A stretch of DNA of 64,000 nt from Microcosmobacter mediterraneus (GTDB lineage Bacteria; Bacteroidota; Bacteroidia; Flavobacteriales; Flavobacteriaceae): contig NZ_JAVRIA010000003.1 in assembly GCF_031846265.1 (NCBI RefSeq), positions 62,001 to 126,000 on the forward strand. Reading direction: 5' to 3'. A program made the translations under genes and the position numbers. The notes under the pieces were generated by a model. It was not told the origin of the DNA. It did no database searches and worked only from the letters and a program-made list of their open reading frames with translations. Positions 16,677-25,172 of this stretch are shown piece by piece (position 1 is the first letter of the stretch; the number at the start of each line of letters is the position of its first letter).

Positions 16677-16693
16677 ATGAGAACCATATTGGA

Positions 16694-16727
16694 GATAAAA
16701 AAAGCCAGCATAAATTTGCTGGCTTTT
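16694..16727 (-). terminator. Terminator of the M1 peptidase gene
   Basis: Arms AAAAGCCAGCA (16700-16710) and TGCTGGCTTTT (16717-16727) with a 6-nt loop. The - strand product ends in a run of U's from the A-tract at 16697-16703. It separates the M1 gene from tatA. Confidence 0.85.
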
Positions 16728-16745
16728 AAAAATTATAAATTAATA

Positions 16746-19058
16746 TTAATCTTTTACTTTGTTTTTGAATTGCTCAAACTCACTTTGCTTAATTTCTCTT
16801 GGCCAAGAATTGTTTGATGTATCAATGTCAGCTGTCTCCAAATCTGGATCAACAGTAATGGCTACAATTTCTTTATCAGAAGCTACAGATTTACTTACTT
16901 CCTTATCATTTAATCTCCAAATCTGAGCAGGATATGTTTCTTTTTTAGTTGTACCATCTGCATATGTATACTGTACAATAATTGGCATTACAAGTCCTCC
17001 AGGTTTTTCAAAAGTTACGTTATAAAAATACTTAGGCTCTTTCATTGCTTTTCGTTCTTCTTCAGAAAAGTTATCCATAATGTACTCTTTGAGAGGTTGT
17101 GAATTATCCAATAAACTCCCTTCTTTCATTTTCTCATTATATTCATCAGAACCTTCTTCTACCATATAAACTAAAGGTGGAAGGTCTTCCATTTTCATTC
17201 CTCTTTGTTTTACAATATTCTTTACATACTCATTAGGCTCAGAGGATACATAGTATTTTTTCACTTCTTTTAAGCCTACATCTACATAGTCTGTTGTGTA
17301 GAACCAACCTCTCCAGTACCAGTCTAAATCAAATGCCGATGCATCTTCCATTGTCCTGAAAAAATCTTCTGGTGTTGGGTGCTTAAACATCCATCGCTGT
17401 GCATATTCTTTAAAGGCATAATCAAAAAGCTCACGACCCATAACTGTTTCTCTAAGAATATTTAGTGCAGTAGCTGGTTTTCCGTAAGCGTTATTTCCAA
17501 ATTGATACGTATTTAAACCCTTTGTCATGATTGGTGCAATATAATCTTGATCTCCTCCCATGTAAGGAACGATTTTGGCTGCTGGTCCACGACGAGAAGG
17601 ATAAGTTTTATCAGATGCAGATAAAGCATCTGGATACCACTCTCCAAAATCTTGCTCAGCAACATATTGCATAAAAGTATTTAAGCCTTCATCCATCCAT
17701 GTCCACTGACGTTCGTCACTATTAACAATCATTGGAAAGAAGTTATGACCAACTTCATGAATGATTACGCTCATCATACCATACTTGGTTCTATCGGAAT
17801 AATTTCCTTCTTTGTCTGGTCTACCATAGTTCCAACAAATCATAGGATACTCCATACCTTGGCTTCTAGCGTGAACTGAAATTGCTTTGTGATAAGGATA
17901 ATCAAAGGTCATCCTAGAGTAGGATTTTAATGTACTTGCTACTGCTTTAGTAGACCACTCTTCCCATAATGGATTTCCTTCTTTAGGATACATAGATACA
18001 GCCATAACATCTTTGTTACCAATTTTAACTGCCATCATATCCCAAATAAATTTTCTGGATGTTGCAAAACCGAAATCACGAACATTTTTGGCACTTAATT
18101 TCCAAGTTTTTTTAGCATCACTAAATCCTTTTTCAGCTGCTTCTGCTTCTGCTTGTGTAACAATTACAACAGGTTCGTTATATGATTTCTTTGCCTGTTC
18201 GTAACGCTTCATCATATCTTTTGTAAAAACTTCTTTTCTATTGGTAAGGACACCTGTTCCGTCTAAAATATGATCTGCTGGTACTGTAATATTTACATCA
18301 AAATCACCAAATGGTAAAGCAAATTCATCTCTTCCCCAAAATTGCGAATTTTGCCAACCTTCTACATCATTATAAACAGCCATCCTTGGGTAAAACTGTG
18401 CAATTACATATGCTTTATTACCATCTTCTGAGAAATATTCATATCCAGATCGACCTCCTTGATTTACGTGATCATTAATATTGTACCACCAAGCAATAGA
18501 AAACGAAAACTTATCTCCTGTTGCCATAGGCTTTGGTAGCTCAATACGCATCATGGTTCTATTAATCATGTGTGGCAGGGGCTTTCCATTGACATCAGTG
18601 ACGCTTTGGATATTAAATCCTCCGTCAAATTTATCTTTCATAAAGGTACTTGTGAAACCTGAGGGTTGTTGCGCCTTTGGCACACCACTACCTTGAATTA
18701 ATGGCGACTTAGAATCTTTTGCTCTTACGTTCTGATCTAACTGAACCCATAAATATTCTAAAACATCTGGTGAATTATTAGTATAAGTAATGGTTTCGTT
18801 ACCTGTTAACATTGCATTTTTATCATCAAGTTCAAGATCCATTTTATAATCAGCTTGCTGCTGATAATATGCTGGTCCTGGTGCACCAGAGCCTGTTCTG
18901 TACATGTTTGGTGTAGAGAATTCATCATAAAGTTGTTTAAACTTATTCTGATTGGTATGTCCAGTTTTACGTTCTGGTTTTTCTTGATCTTGATCCTGTG
19001 CTAAAACAGCTCCAGAAAGAAACAGAAAGGAGAGAAAAAAATACTTAAAAGTCTTCAT
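16746..19058 (-). CDS. M1 family zinc aminopeptidase-like metallopeptidase, secreted
   Basis: The product has 770 residues with a signal peptide ending at VLAQ. An N-terminal beta-rich domain is followed by a gluzincin catalytic domain with HEVGH (His434-His438) and the third ligand Glu457 in DEGL, exactly 18 residues later as in M1 peptidases. A C-terminal region follows. The canonical GxMEN exopeptidase motif is not evident; GMEYPMICW stands in its place. Substrate choice is therefore uncertain. It is expected to be periplasmic or on the outer membrane, trimming peptides. It is followed by its own terminator. Confidence 0.9.
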   Translation of the reverse strand: MKTFKYFFLSFLFLSGAVLAQDQDQEKPERKTGHTNQNKFKQLYDEFSTPNMYRTGSGAPGPAYYQQQADYKMDLELDDKNAMLTGNETITYTNNSPDVLEYLWVQLDQNVRAKDSKSPLIQGSGVPKAQQPSGFTSTFMKDKFDGGFNIQSVTDVNGKPLPHMINRTMMRIELPKPMATGDKFSFSIAWWYNINDHVNQGGRSGYEYFSEDGNKAYVIAQFYPRMAVYNDVEGWQNSQFWGRDEFALPFGDFDVNITVPADHILDGTGVLTNRKEVFTKDMMKRYEQAKKSYNEPVVIVTQAEAEAAEKGFSDAKKTWKLSAKNVRDFGFATSRKFIWDMMAVKIGNKDVMAVSMYPKEGNPLWEEWSTKAVASTLKSYSRMTFDYPYHKAISVHARSQGMEYPMICWNYGRPDKEGNYSDRTKYGMMSVIIHEVGHNFFPMIVNSDERQWTWMDEGLNTFMQYVAEQDFGEWYPDALSASDKTYPSRRGPAAKIVPYMGGDQDYIAPIMTKGLNTYQFGNNAYGKPATALNILRETVMGRELFDYAFKEYAQRWMFKHPTPEDFFRTMEDASAFDLDWYWRGWFYTTDYVDVGLKEVKKYYVSSEPNEYVKNIVKQRGMKMEDLPPLVYMVEEGSDEYNEKMKEGSLLDNSQPLKEYIMDNFSEEERKAMKEPKYFYNVTFEKPGGLVMPIIVQYTYADGTTKKETYPAQIWRLNDKEVSKSVASDKEIVAITVDPDLETADIDTSNNSWPREIKQSEFEQFKNKVKD

Positions 19059-19119
19059 GGTTTAATTTTAAATTTTGAAGACGAAAATTACTTAAAAAAT
19101 GAGGATTTATATGGGCTTA

Positions 19120-19623
19120 CTAGAACTTTAACATTCCTTTATCATTTTGAGCAATTAGTATTAAACTTTTTCGTTTTGAGTAGATTTTAGTTCTTACAAT
19201 GTTTTGCTGCTCTTCATACAACTCAAATAATACTTTATTAGAAATTTCAAAGGTTTTTAATTGCTTAATATTTTCAACTTCTAAGTAACATATAACAATA
19301 TCATTATCATATTTTTTACCTATAAAGTTAAAGTTGACGTCTTGGTCATTAACTCTTAAAGAGAGTTTTGTTTTTAGATACTGCTCAATATACTTTATTG
19401 CATTATCTGTTTCTTCTTCATCTCCCAAAATAATTGAATCATCATATCGTTCTTGAAGGATACGCTCAAAATCATCAATGAAAATTCTAGAAATAATCTG
19501 AAGTGAGCTTTTGTCTTCTACATATTCTATTTGTGTAACACTAACATAATACTTATGAGCAGATGTAAAGGATATGAGGCTAAAACAAACTATTGCTACT
19601 AAGAGATATTTTATGTTTTTCAT
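19120..19623 (-). CDS. DUF6702 family secreted protein
   Basis: The product has 167 residues with a signal peptide (to about SFTSA) and then HKYYVSVTQIEY, a start typical of the DUF6702 family found next to M1 peptidases in Flavobacteriia. The remainder is predicted beta-rich with no catalytic motif. It lies 61 nt upstream of the M1 gene on the same strand and probably belongs to the same transcription unit. Function unknown. Confidence 0.8.
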   Translation of the reverse strand: MKNIKYLLVAIVCFSLISFTSAHKYYVSVTQIEYVEDKSSLQIISRIFIDDFERILQERYDDSIILGDEEETDNAIKYIEQYLKTKLSLRVNDQDVNFNFIGKKYDNDIVICYLEVENIKQLKTFEISNKVLFELYEEQQNIVRTKIYSKRKSLILIAQNDKGMLKF

Positions 19624-19661
19624 TTTAAGGTTTATATTAATGAAGTTTTCAAAAAGCGTTC

Positions 19662-19669
19662 CAAAAATA
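19662..19669 (-). promoter_or_regulatory. Possible -7 element upstream of the DUF6702 gene
   Basis: TATTTTTG matches TAnnTTTG 38 nt upstream of the ATG. No upstream TTG at 17-23 nt was found, so confidence is low. Confidence 0.4.
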
Positions 19670-19714
19670 AATAATTTATGATCGATTATAATTAAAGTAC
19701 AAGACTATAAATTA

Positions 19715-20503
19715 TCAATTTTTTAGATTGTCTTTATAGATGGTTAATTTTTTCTGTAGTTTTTCAAAAACTTCTATATCACTTCTATTATTGCACCAAA
19801 CAACAAACTCTGAATCGTCTCCACAGAAGTAGAAAAACTCTGCAATTTGCTGCTCTGAAAGTTTGGTGTCATCGAACAAAGCTTCTAAATGTAAATCTCT
19901 AATCCTAAGAATAAAACGATCTAAACGTTCTTCGGCTACAATTCGTTTTAAACGCTTGGTTCTTCCACTAATTTTATTAAGTATTTTATAAATATTAACA
20001 CTCGCTGCGATTCCATAGAAATAAAAATATTTACCAGAATCTGCATCATAAAGTCGTCTCTCGTTTTGTGTCATTTGAGGACCTGTGTAGCCTGGAATAC
20101 CAACATCATAAAAATTTATTTCATCTTTTACTTTGGTGTTTTTTATGTCAGAAGATAAATCTCCTGTTAAAACTTTACCAACAACAACCTCATCTAACTC
20201 GTTAATCTTGTCTTTGAGATTAATCTCTATACTTTTGTTTTTAATATGAGTGTTGTTTATGACAATAGATTCTATTTCATATTTAATAGAAGAAATTGAA
20301 ATGGTATCATTTACCTTAACAGGTATAATAAATTCGCCTTTTAGGTCTGTAGTAGAATAAATAGATTGCGTAACATTAAGGATATGTATACCCTCAACGT
20401 CTCCTGACCCAATAACTTTACCTTTAAGTTCGGTATTTTGTGCATGTATAACATTCACAATAAACGTGAATATTAGACTAAAAAAAATTCTAGTTTTTAT
20501 CAC
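19715..20503 (-). CDS. CarboxypepD_reg-like domain protein (downstream paralogue)
   Basis: The product has 262 residues with a signal peptide, then a carboxypeptidase-regulatory-like beta-sandwich (about residues 26-110) beginning ELKGKVIGSGDVEGIHILN and ending in NELDEVVVG. The same domain and the DEVVV box stand at the front of TonB-dependent receptors, but here no receptor barrel follows. The remaining 150 residues are mostly helical. Its start overlaps the upstream paralogue by 14 nt. It probably acts in the periplasm or at the outer membrane; the exact role is unknown. Confidence 0.82.
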   Translation of the reverse strand: MIKTRIFFSLIFTFIVNVIHAQNTELKGKVIGSGDVEGIHILNVTQSIYSTTDLKGEFIIPVKVNDTISISSIKYEIESIVINNTHIKNKSIEINLKDKINELDEVVVGKVLTGDLSSDIKNTKVKDEINFYDVGIPGYTGPQMTQNERRLYDADSGKYFYFYGIAASVNIYKILNKISGRTKRLKRIVAEERLDRFILRIRDLHLEALFDDTKLSEQQIAEFFYFCGDDSEFVVWCNNRSDIEVFEKLQKKLTIYKDNLKN

Positions 20504-21287
20504 CCTGTGTTAATAAATAGACCTGACTTTTTTGATTAATAAACTCCAAGAACTGCATCTCTTTGCCTTGTCTTAGCAAATTATAATCAAGTCCGTTTTT
20601 CTCTAAAAAAACTACAAACTCATCAATCTCAGCTTTAGGTATTTTGAAGTTATTTGATATATAATCATCACTGTAATACGTTCTTAAATTATTAATAGGA
20701 ACATCTGCTACTTGGTTATTTGATTTCTCTTTTTTCTTGAAGAAAAGTCCAATTAAATTTTTAACATTTAAACCGTTAGTAATTATTGGTTGAGACTGTG
20801 AATGCAAAGCAATATTATCTACACTAGATTTATAATCGTCTCTAAACTCATACTCATCTTGTTTTTTAATTCCAAAATAAATAGCATCCATATCTGGATT
20901 AAAAGTTTTTACATCCTCAACGTCTTTTTCTAAATAACCTGTTAGATCGTAAGGTAAAATAAGTACTTCATCAAGTTTATTTACTTCTTCTATAAGGTAA
21001 ACTACCATGCGCTTGGATTCTAAAATCTCTTCAGTAATATTAGCTTCAAAGTCTTCAAACTGCAAGGCTCCAAAAACTAATATATCGTTGAGCCCAACAG
21101 TAATTTCAAAGTTTCCACTAGTATCTGTAGATGTTCCTTTCTTTGTAGATTTATTATAGACTGTAATCCCTTCTAATTCATCTGTTTTAACCACTACTTT
21201 ACCAGTAATTGGCTTACGATCGGTATCTTGTGAAAAGACCGTAAAAGATGACACTAAAAACAGAAATGCAACAATTTTAATTTTCAT
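20490..21287 (-). CDS. CarboxypepD_reg-like domain protein (upstream paralogue)
   Basis: The product has 265 residues with signal peptide (to TVFSQ), then a beta-sandwich starting KPITGKVVV and a KLDEVLILPY box, followed by a helical C-terminal region ending near INQKSQVYLLTQG. It has the same architecture as the overlapping downstream gene. The two are tandem paralogues that have diverged strongly. Together with DUF6702 and the M1 peptidase they form a leftward gene group. Confidence 0.82.
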   Translation of the reverse strand: MKIKIVAFLFLVSSFTVFSQDTDRKPITGKVVVKTDELEGITVYNKSTKKGTSTDTSGNFEITVGLNDILVFGALQFEDFEANITEEILESKRMVVYLIEEVNKLDEVLILPYDLTGYLEKDVEDVKTFNPDMDAIYFGIKKQDEYEFRDDYKSSVDNIALHSQSQPIITNGLNVKNLIGLFFKKKEKSNNQVADVPINNLRTYYSDDYISNNFKIPKAEIDEFVVFLEKNGLDYNLLRQGKEMQFLEFINQKSQVYLLTQGDKN

Positions 21288-21358
21288 AGTTTAAAATGAT
21301 TGGTACTATAAATAACGTAGTTTATCTTCATAAATAAATTCTAAAAGGTGGTAAACTT

Positions 21359-21387
21359 TTGTTAAACACTACAATTACTTAAATTTA
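21359..21387 (+). promoter_or_regulatory. Probable promoter of pepE
   Basis: TTG (21359-21361), 18 nt, then TAAATTTA (21380-21387), one base off TAnnTTTG. It lies 16 nt upstream of the TTG start codon. Confidence 0.5.
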
Positions 21388-21403
21388 CAAAAAAACTATT
21401 CAT

Positions 21404-22111
21404 TTGAAAGATATAATAATTGCTAGTACTTCTACAGTTCATGGACAAGGCTCATTAGAATATTTACTAGACACTTTAAAAATACATTTTAAAAATACTG
21501 ATTCTATATTGTTTATTCCTTACGCACGACCAAGTGGTATAACACACGATCAATATACAGATAAAGTGAGCATTCCTTTTACCAAAATAAATAAAACTGT
21601 TATTGGTATTCATGAATTTGATGACCCAAAGCAAGCCATTAGAGATGCTAAAGGCATTTTTGTTGGTGGAGGCAATACTTTTGTTTTAGTTAACCAATTG
21701 TATAAAAATGATATAATCCTAGAAATAACTAGTGCTGTTAACGATGGTACTCCATATTTAGGAACTAGTGCAGGAAGTAATATTTGTGGATTAACTATGA
21801 ATACTACTAACGATATGCCAATTGTATATCCTCCTAGCTTTAAAACCTTTGGATTTGTTCCGTTTAATATTAATCCTCATTACTTAGATCCAGACCCAAC
21901 AAGCACACATATGGGAGAAACACGTGAGACCAGAATTAATGAATTTCATAAATTTAACTCTCAGCCAGTCGTAGGTATACGTGAAGGTAGTTGGCTAAAC
22001 GTTAAAGGAAAATCTATAACATTAAAAGGTGAATTAGATGCAAGAATTTTTGAGCTATCTAAACCACCTTATGAAGTTACTTCAGGTACTGACTTATCGG
22101 ACTTAAAATAA
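21404..22111 (+). CDS. pepE: Dipeptidase E (peptidase family S51)
   Basis: The product has 235 residues of a cytoplasmic alpha-aspartyl dipeptidase. The nucleophile elbow GTSAGSN carries Ser122, with Asp137 and His159 (INPHYLD) at the positions expected for the PepE triad, and the VGGGNTF motif precedes it. The start is TTG at 21404; no ATG is available before the first strand (KDIIIAS). It is divergent from the CarboxypepD_reg-like genes and convergent with a GNAT gene 13 nt away. Confidence 0.92.
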   Translation: MKDIIIASTSTVHGQGSLEYLLDTLKIHFKNTDSILFIPYARPSGITHDQYTDKVSIPFTKINKTVIGIHEFDDPKQAIRDAKGIFVGGGNTFVLVNQLYKNDIILEITSAVNDGTPYLGTSAGSNICGLTMNTTNDMPIVYPPSFKTFGFVPFNINPHYLDPDPTSTHMGETRETRINEFHKFNSQPVVGIREGSWLNVKGKSITLKGELDARIFELSKPPYEVTSGTDLSDLK

Positions 22112-22124
22112 AAATTTGTAAAGA

Positions 22125-22556
22125 TTAAAGTGTCTTTAAAAAATGGTAGCCTAAAATTTCATAGCCTAAGTTGTAATAGAATTTATGAGACGGATAGTTT
22201 TGTACATAAGTATTTAACTCTATTGTCTTACAACCTTTATCTTTGGCATGGTTGTGGATCCAACCAAAAAAATCCTTTCCTATACCTTTACCTCTATTAT
22301 TATCATCTATGTAAACATGATCTACTTCCATGGTCGTACCAGCGTAATGTCTTGTGCAATACCATAAGCCTGTGATGCCAATTAGTTTTTTGTTATCATA
22401 AACACCAGCACACTCGTAGTTTTCTTTAACCATTTGAAGACATCGTTTACTTAACGTATCCTCATTAATTTTATAATCGTTCAATTTTACTAATAGAGGA
22501 ACAATAGTTAAAATATCTTTACTTGGGATTATTTTGAATGTAATTGAATCATGCAT
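22125..22556 (-). CDS. GNAT family N-acetyltransferase
   Basis: This 143-residue single-domain acetyltransferase shows motif A as VDHVYIDDNNRGKGIGKDF (acetyl-CoA binding, RGKGIG) and a C-terminal YVQNYPSHKFYYNLGYEILG segment typical of GNATs. The acceptor substrate is not predictable. It converges on pepE with no visible terminator between them. Confidence 0.88.
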   Translation of the reverse strand: MHDSITFKIIPSKDILTIVPLLVKLNDYKINEDTLSKRCLQMVKENYECAGVYDNKKLIGITGLWYCTRHYAGTTMEVDHVYIDDNNRGKGIGKDFFGWIHNHAKDKGCKTIELNTYVQNYPSHKFYYNLGYEILGYHFLKTL

Positions 22557-22657
22557 AAATTAAATACTATTGTAAACATAGTCATCAACATTTCTTTTTT
22601 TGATTTTTCTGAAAAAAAAGTCGATATTTAGATTTTAGTCAAATTTAATATTTACTC

Positions 22658-23227
22658 TTGAAACAACCAGAACCAAAACCAACTCATAAAAAAGACGATA
22701 CAACTATAAAAAAGTCAACAGACTTAGCATTTCATTATTGGGGAAGTATTAATTATTTTGTGAGACTAATTAAATCTTCTGAGTTAAAAGCTGGATTAAT
22801 TTTATCATTTTATGGTATTATTCTAAACTTTGTCTACAAGAATGTAGAGCTTACTCAAGAACATTTTTTAGGGCAAGTAGCTGATTATATTCTTTTGGGT
22901 TCGTGGTTACTATGCACGTTTATTTCTATATATTTTAGTATACGAACCTTTATTCCAAGAATAGAAAAGAGTTACGATACTAATGTGTTTTTCTTTGGAG
23001 ATATTATCTCAAAATTTGGAACTATAAATGAGTTTTCGGAAACCTTTTATAATACAAGTATTAATGAAAAAGAACGTTATAACCAATTAGGGCAACAAAT
23101 ATTTATTAATGCTAAAATTGCAGCCACTAAATTTAAAAGTGTAAATAAGTCACTTAGGTATTTAGCTATTGGTTTAATTTTACTTTTGATTATTGTTCTA
23201 AACTATGTTATAACACCTTTAGTTTAG
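22658..23227 (+). CDS. Pycsar-effector-like membrane protein (PycTM / DUF5706 type)
   Basis: The product has 189 residues. A soluble N-terminus is followed by helices at about 44-60, 76-95 and 167-187. SELKAGLILSFYGIIL matches the DxKAxxLLxFNGxIL pattern of PycTM effectors. IRTFIPRI, FFFGDI and the pattern QIFINAKIAATKFKSV are the other family landmarks. In Pycsar antiphage systems such proteins disrupt the membrane when a cyclic nucleotide is made. No nucleotide cyclase is nearby, so this is an orphan or alternative-partner copy. The start must be TTG at 22658 because the protein has no internal Met. It is followed after 15 nt by the adenosine-deaminase-like gene. Confidence 0.78.
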   Translation: MKQPEPKPTHKKDDTTIKKSTDLAFHYWGSINYFVRLIKSSELKAGLILSFYGIILNFVYKNVELTQEHFLGQVADYILLGSWLLCTFISIYFSIRTFIPRIEKSYDTNVFFFGDIISKFGTINEFSETFYNTSINEKERYNQLGQQIFINAKIAATKFKSVNKSLRYLAIGLILLLIIVLNYVITPLV

Positions 23228-23242
23228 ATTTAGACATGTAAC

Positions 23243-24157
23243 ATGAATACATCACTTACCTCTATTAAAGATATTTACAATACTCCAAAAGCAGATGTAC
23301 ACAGTCATTTGCATTTAAGTGGTACTAGGGTATTACTAAAAAAGTATTATCCAGATGCTGATTTGGTTTTTCCTAAATCTTATGATGGACTACCAGGTAT
23401 GATTGACTTTATTTATGGTCATTTAAATACTATTATGCAAAAGGGAAAAGATGTAGAGTGTTTTATGGAAATGGCCATAATAGCGGCAATTGAAGACAAT
23501 ATAACACTTCTAGAGGCTAGTGTTGATGTTGGCTTAGCACGCTTTTTTGATAATTCTATTGACCATGTTATTGGTATTGTAGCTAAATTAAAAGCTAAGT
23601 ACGACTCTAGAATTGACTTTAAACCAGATATTGGTGTAAATAAAGATCTTGATCTCGAAAAAATTTACTCTGATGGTGTAAAATGTATTAAAAGTGGTGT
23701 CTTTAGTAATATAGATTTTTATGGTAAAGAAGATAAGCAAGATCTTAAACCTTTTGTGAAATTTTACAATATGGCTAGGGATTACAATCTAAAAACCAAA
23801 GTTCATATTGGAGAATTTTCGGATTGTAACACTATAGAAAATACAATAAATCAGCTACAACCAAACGAAATACAGCATGGTATTAGAGCAGTAGATTCCA
23901 AAAAAGTTATGGATCTTATTTTAAAACATAACATTCGTTTAAACATATGTCCAGAAAGTAATGTTGCTCTTGGCGCTGTCAATTCATTAAAAGAACATCC
24001 TATAAAGCAACTATTTAACTATGGTATAAACGTTACAGTTAGTACTGATGATCTTTTACTTTTCAATACTACAGTTTCAAAACAATTTGAAGATTTGTAC
24101 AACGAAGATGTATTTAATTTAGATGAAATCAATACCATTCGTTTAAACGGTTTTTAA
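23243..24157 (+). CDS. Adenosine deaminase family protein
   Basis: This 304-residue metal-dependent deaminase-fold protein keeps all the adenosine/AMP deaminase landmarks: His20 and His22 (DVHSHLHLSG), KVHIGEF (the catalytic His-x-x-Glu region), QHGIRA and STDD. It is shorter than typical adenosine deaminases (about 330-350), ending at NTIRLNGF without the usual last helix. It is coupled by a 15-nt gap to the PycTM-like membrane protein, suggesting a nucleotide-metabolising partner. A housekeeping adenosine deaminase is the plain alternative. It converges on the next gene with only 2 nt between stops. Confidence 0.85.
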   Translation: MNTSLTSIKDIYNTPKADVHSHLHLSGTRVLLKKYYPDADLVFPKSYDGLPGMIDFIYGHLNTIMQKGKDVECFMEMAIIAAIEDNITLLEASVDVGLARFFDNSIDHVIGIVAKLKAKYDSRIDFKPDIGVNKDLDLEKIYSDGVKCIKSGVFSNIDFYGKEDKQDLKPFVKFYNMARDYNLKTKVHIGEFSDCNTIENTINQLQPNEIQHGIRAVDSKKVMDLILKHNIRLNICPESNVALGAVNSLKEHPIKQLFNYGINVTVSTDDLLLFNTTVSKQFEDLYNEDVFNLDEINTIRLNGF

Positions 24158-24159
24158 TA

Positions 24160-25074
24160 TTAGTCTCTTAGTAATGGTAAGGTGGAACAGCGCAACAATC
24201 CTTCTTGTTTAGCTATTTCTGCATAAGGTACTTCTTCTACTGTTATACCATGAGAACGTAACCATGCATTTAGTCTGGTAAAGTTTGTTTCAGAAATAAC
24301 AACGTTCTCAGAAATTGAAAAAATATTACTATTCATATTATACATTTCCTCTTTAGAAATTTCAAATACATTGTCTTTACCAAAGTAGTTAACGAGCCAG
24401 TTATAATCATCTTCAATCAAAAATCCGTTTTTATGAATAATAGCTTTGTTTTTTCCAACAGGCTGAAAACAACAATCTAAGTGTAGAGCGTTTTCTTTTG
24501 GGTTAGTATTAGATTTTCTTAACTCAAAGGATTTTACAGTTTTATTTGGAAATAATCTTTGAATGGCTTCAACAGCTTCTATATTGGTTCGTGCTGTGAT
24601 ATAGTCTGGATAATCCTTACCATAATAAGTACCAATAAATATATAATCATTCCAAGGCATAATATCACCACCTTCAACATGGCATTCTTCTGGTAACGTA
24701 ATTCTATTCTCTTTAGGAACTAGTGACCAAACATGCTCTATGGCTTGGAACTCGCGATCACGATCTGGTAATATATTAGCCTTTATCATTTTATCCTCAA
24801 TAACAAATGCAATATCTCTCGAAAAGATTTGGTTATAATCTTTGATAGCTTTTGGTCTAAACACCTTAACACTATACTTTTCAAAAACAGCAGCTACAGC
24901 ATCCATTTCTTTAGTCATATCTTCTTCTTTTGGATAAGTACCAGCTAAAACATGTTGTCTACTCTTAGGATCGTAGCATTCCTTTGGATTTGGACTAGGT
25001 CCATTACTATCTGCAATACCAAGAACAACTGCTCTTAACCTTGAAGTTTCGTTTTTTACGTTTAATTTAAGCAT
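24160..25074 (-). CDS. Arginine deiminase / amidinotransferase superfamily enzyme
   Basis: The product is a 304-residue enzyme with the pentein fold, which acts on guanidino groups. Visible active-site blocks are FSRDIAFVIED, HVEGGDIM, NALHLDCCFQPVG (His) and the C-terminal LLRCSTLPL with nucleophile Cys296. This layout fits dimethylarginine dimethylaminohydrolase, amidinotransferase or arginine/agmatine-type hydrolases. The specific substrate is not determined by these motifs. It follows citrate synthase on the same strand, separated by a terminator-like hairpin. Confidence 0.82.
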   Translation of the reverse strand: MLKLNVKNETSRLRAVVLGIADSNGPSPNPKECYDPKSRQHVLAGTYPKEEDMTKEMDAVAAVFEKYSVKVFRPKAIKDYNQIFSRDIAFVIEDKMIKANILPDRDREFQAIEHVWSLVPKENRITLPEECHVEGGDIMPWNDYIFIGTYYGKDYPDYITARTNIEAVEAIQRLFPNKTVKSFELRKSNTNPKENALHLDCCFQPVGKNKAIIHKNGFLIEDDYNWLVNYFGKDNVFEISKEEMYNMNSNIFSISENVVISETNFTRLNAWLRSHGITVEEVPYAEIAKQEGLLRCSTLPLLRD

Positions 25075-25078
25075 AGAT

Positions 25079-25148
25079 TAAAAAAAATGCCATTCTAAAA
25101 TTAATGAAGAAGATGGTTAATAGTTCTTCCTTAATCCTGAATGACATT
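25079..25148 (-). terminator. Long imperfect hairpin with U-tail downstream of gltA
   Basis: On the - strand, AATGTCATTC (from 25148) and GAATGGCATT (near 25086) form the base of a long imperfect stem. GGAAGAA/TTCTTC pairs further in, and a run of T's follows at 25079-25086. This is a plausible intrinsic terminator for citrate synthase. Confidence 0.6.
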
Positions 25149-25172
25149 ATCAATTGTTACCTTAAAAGTCAA

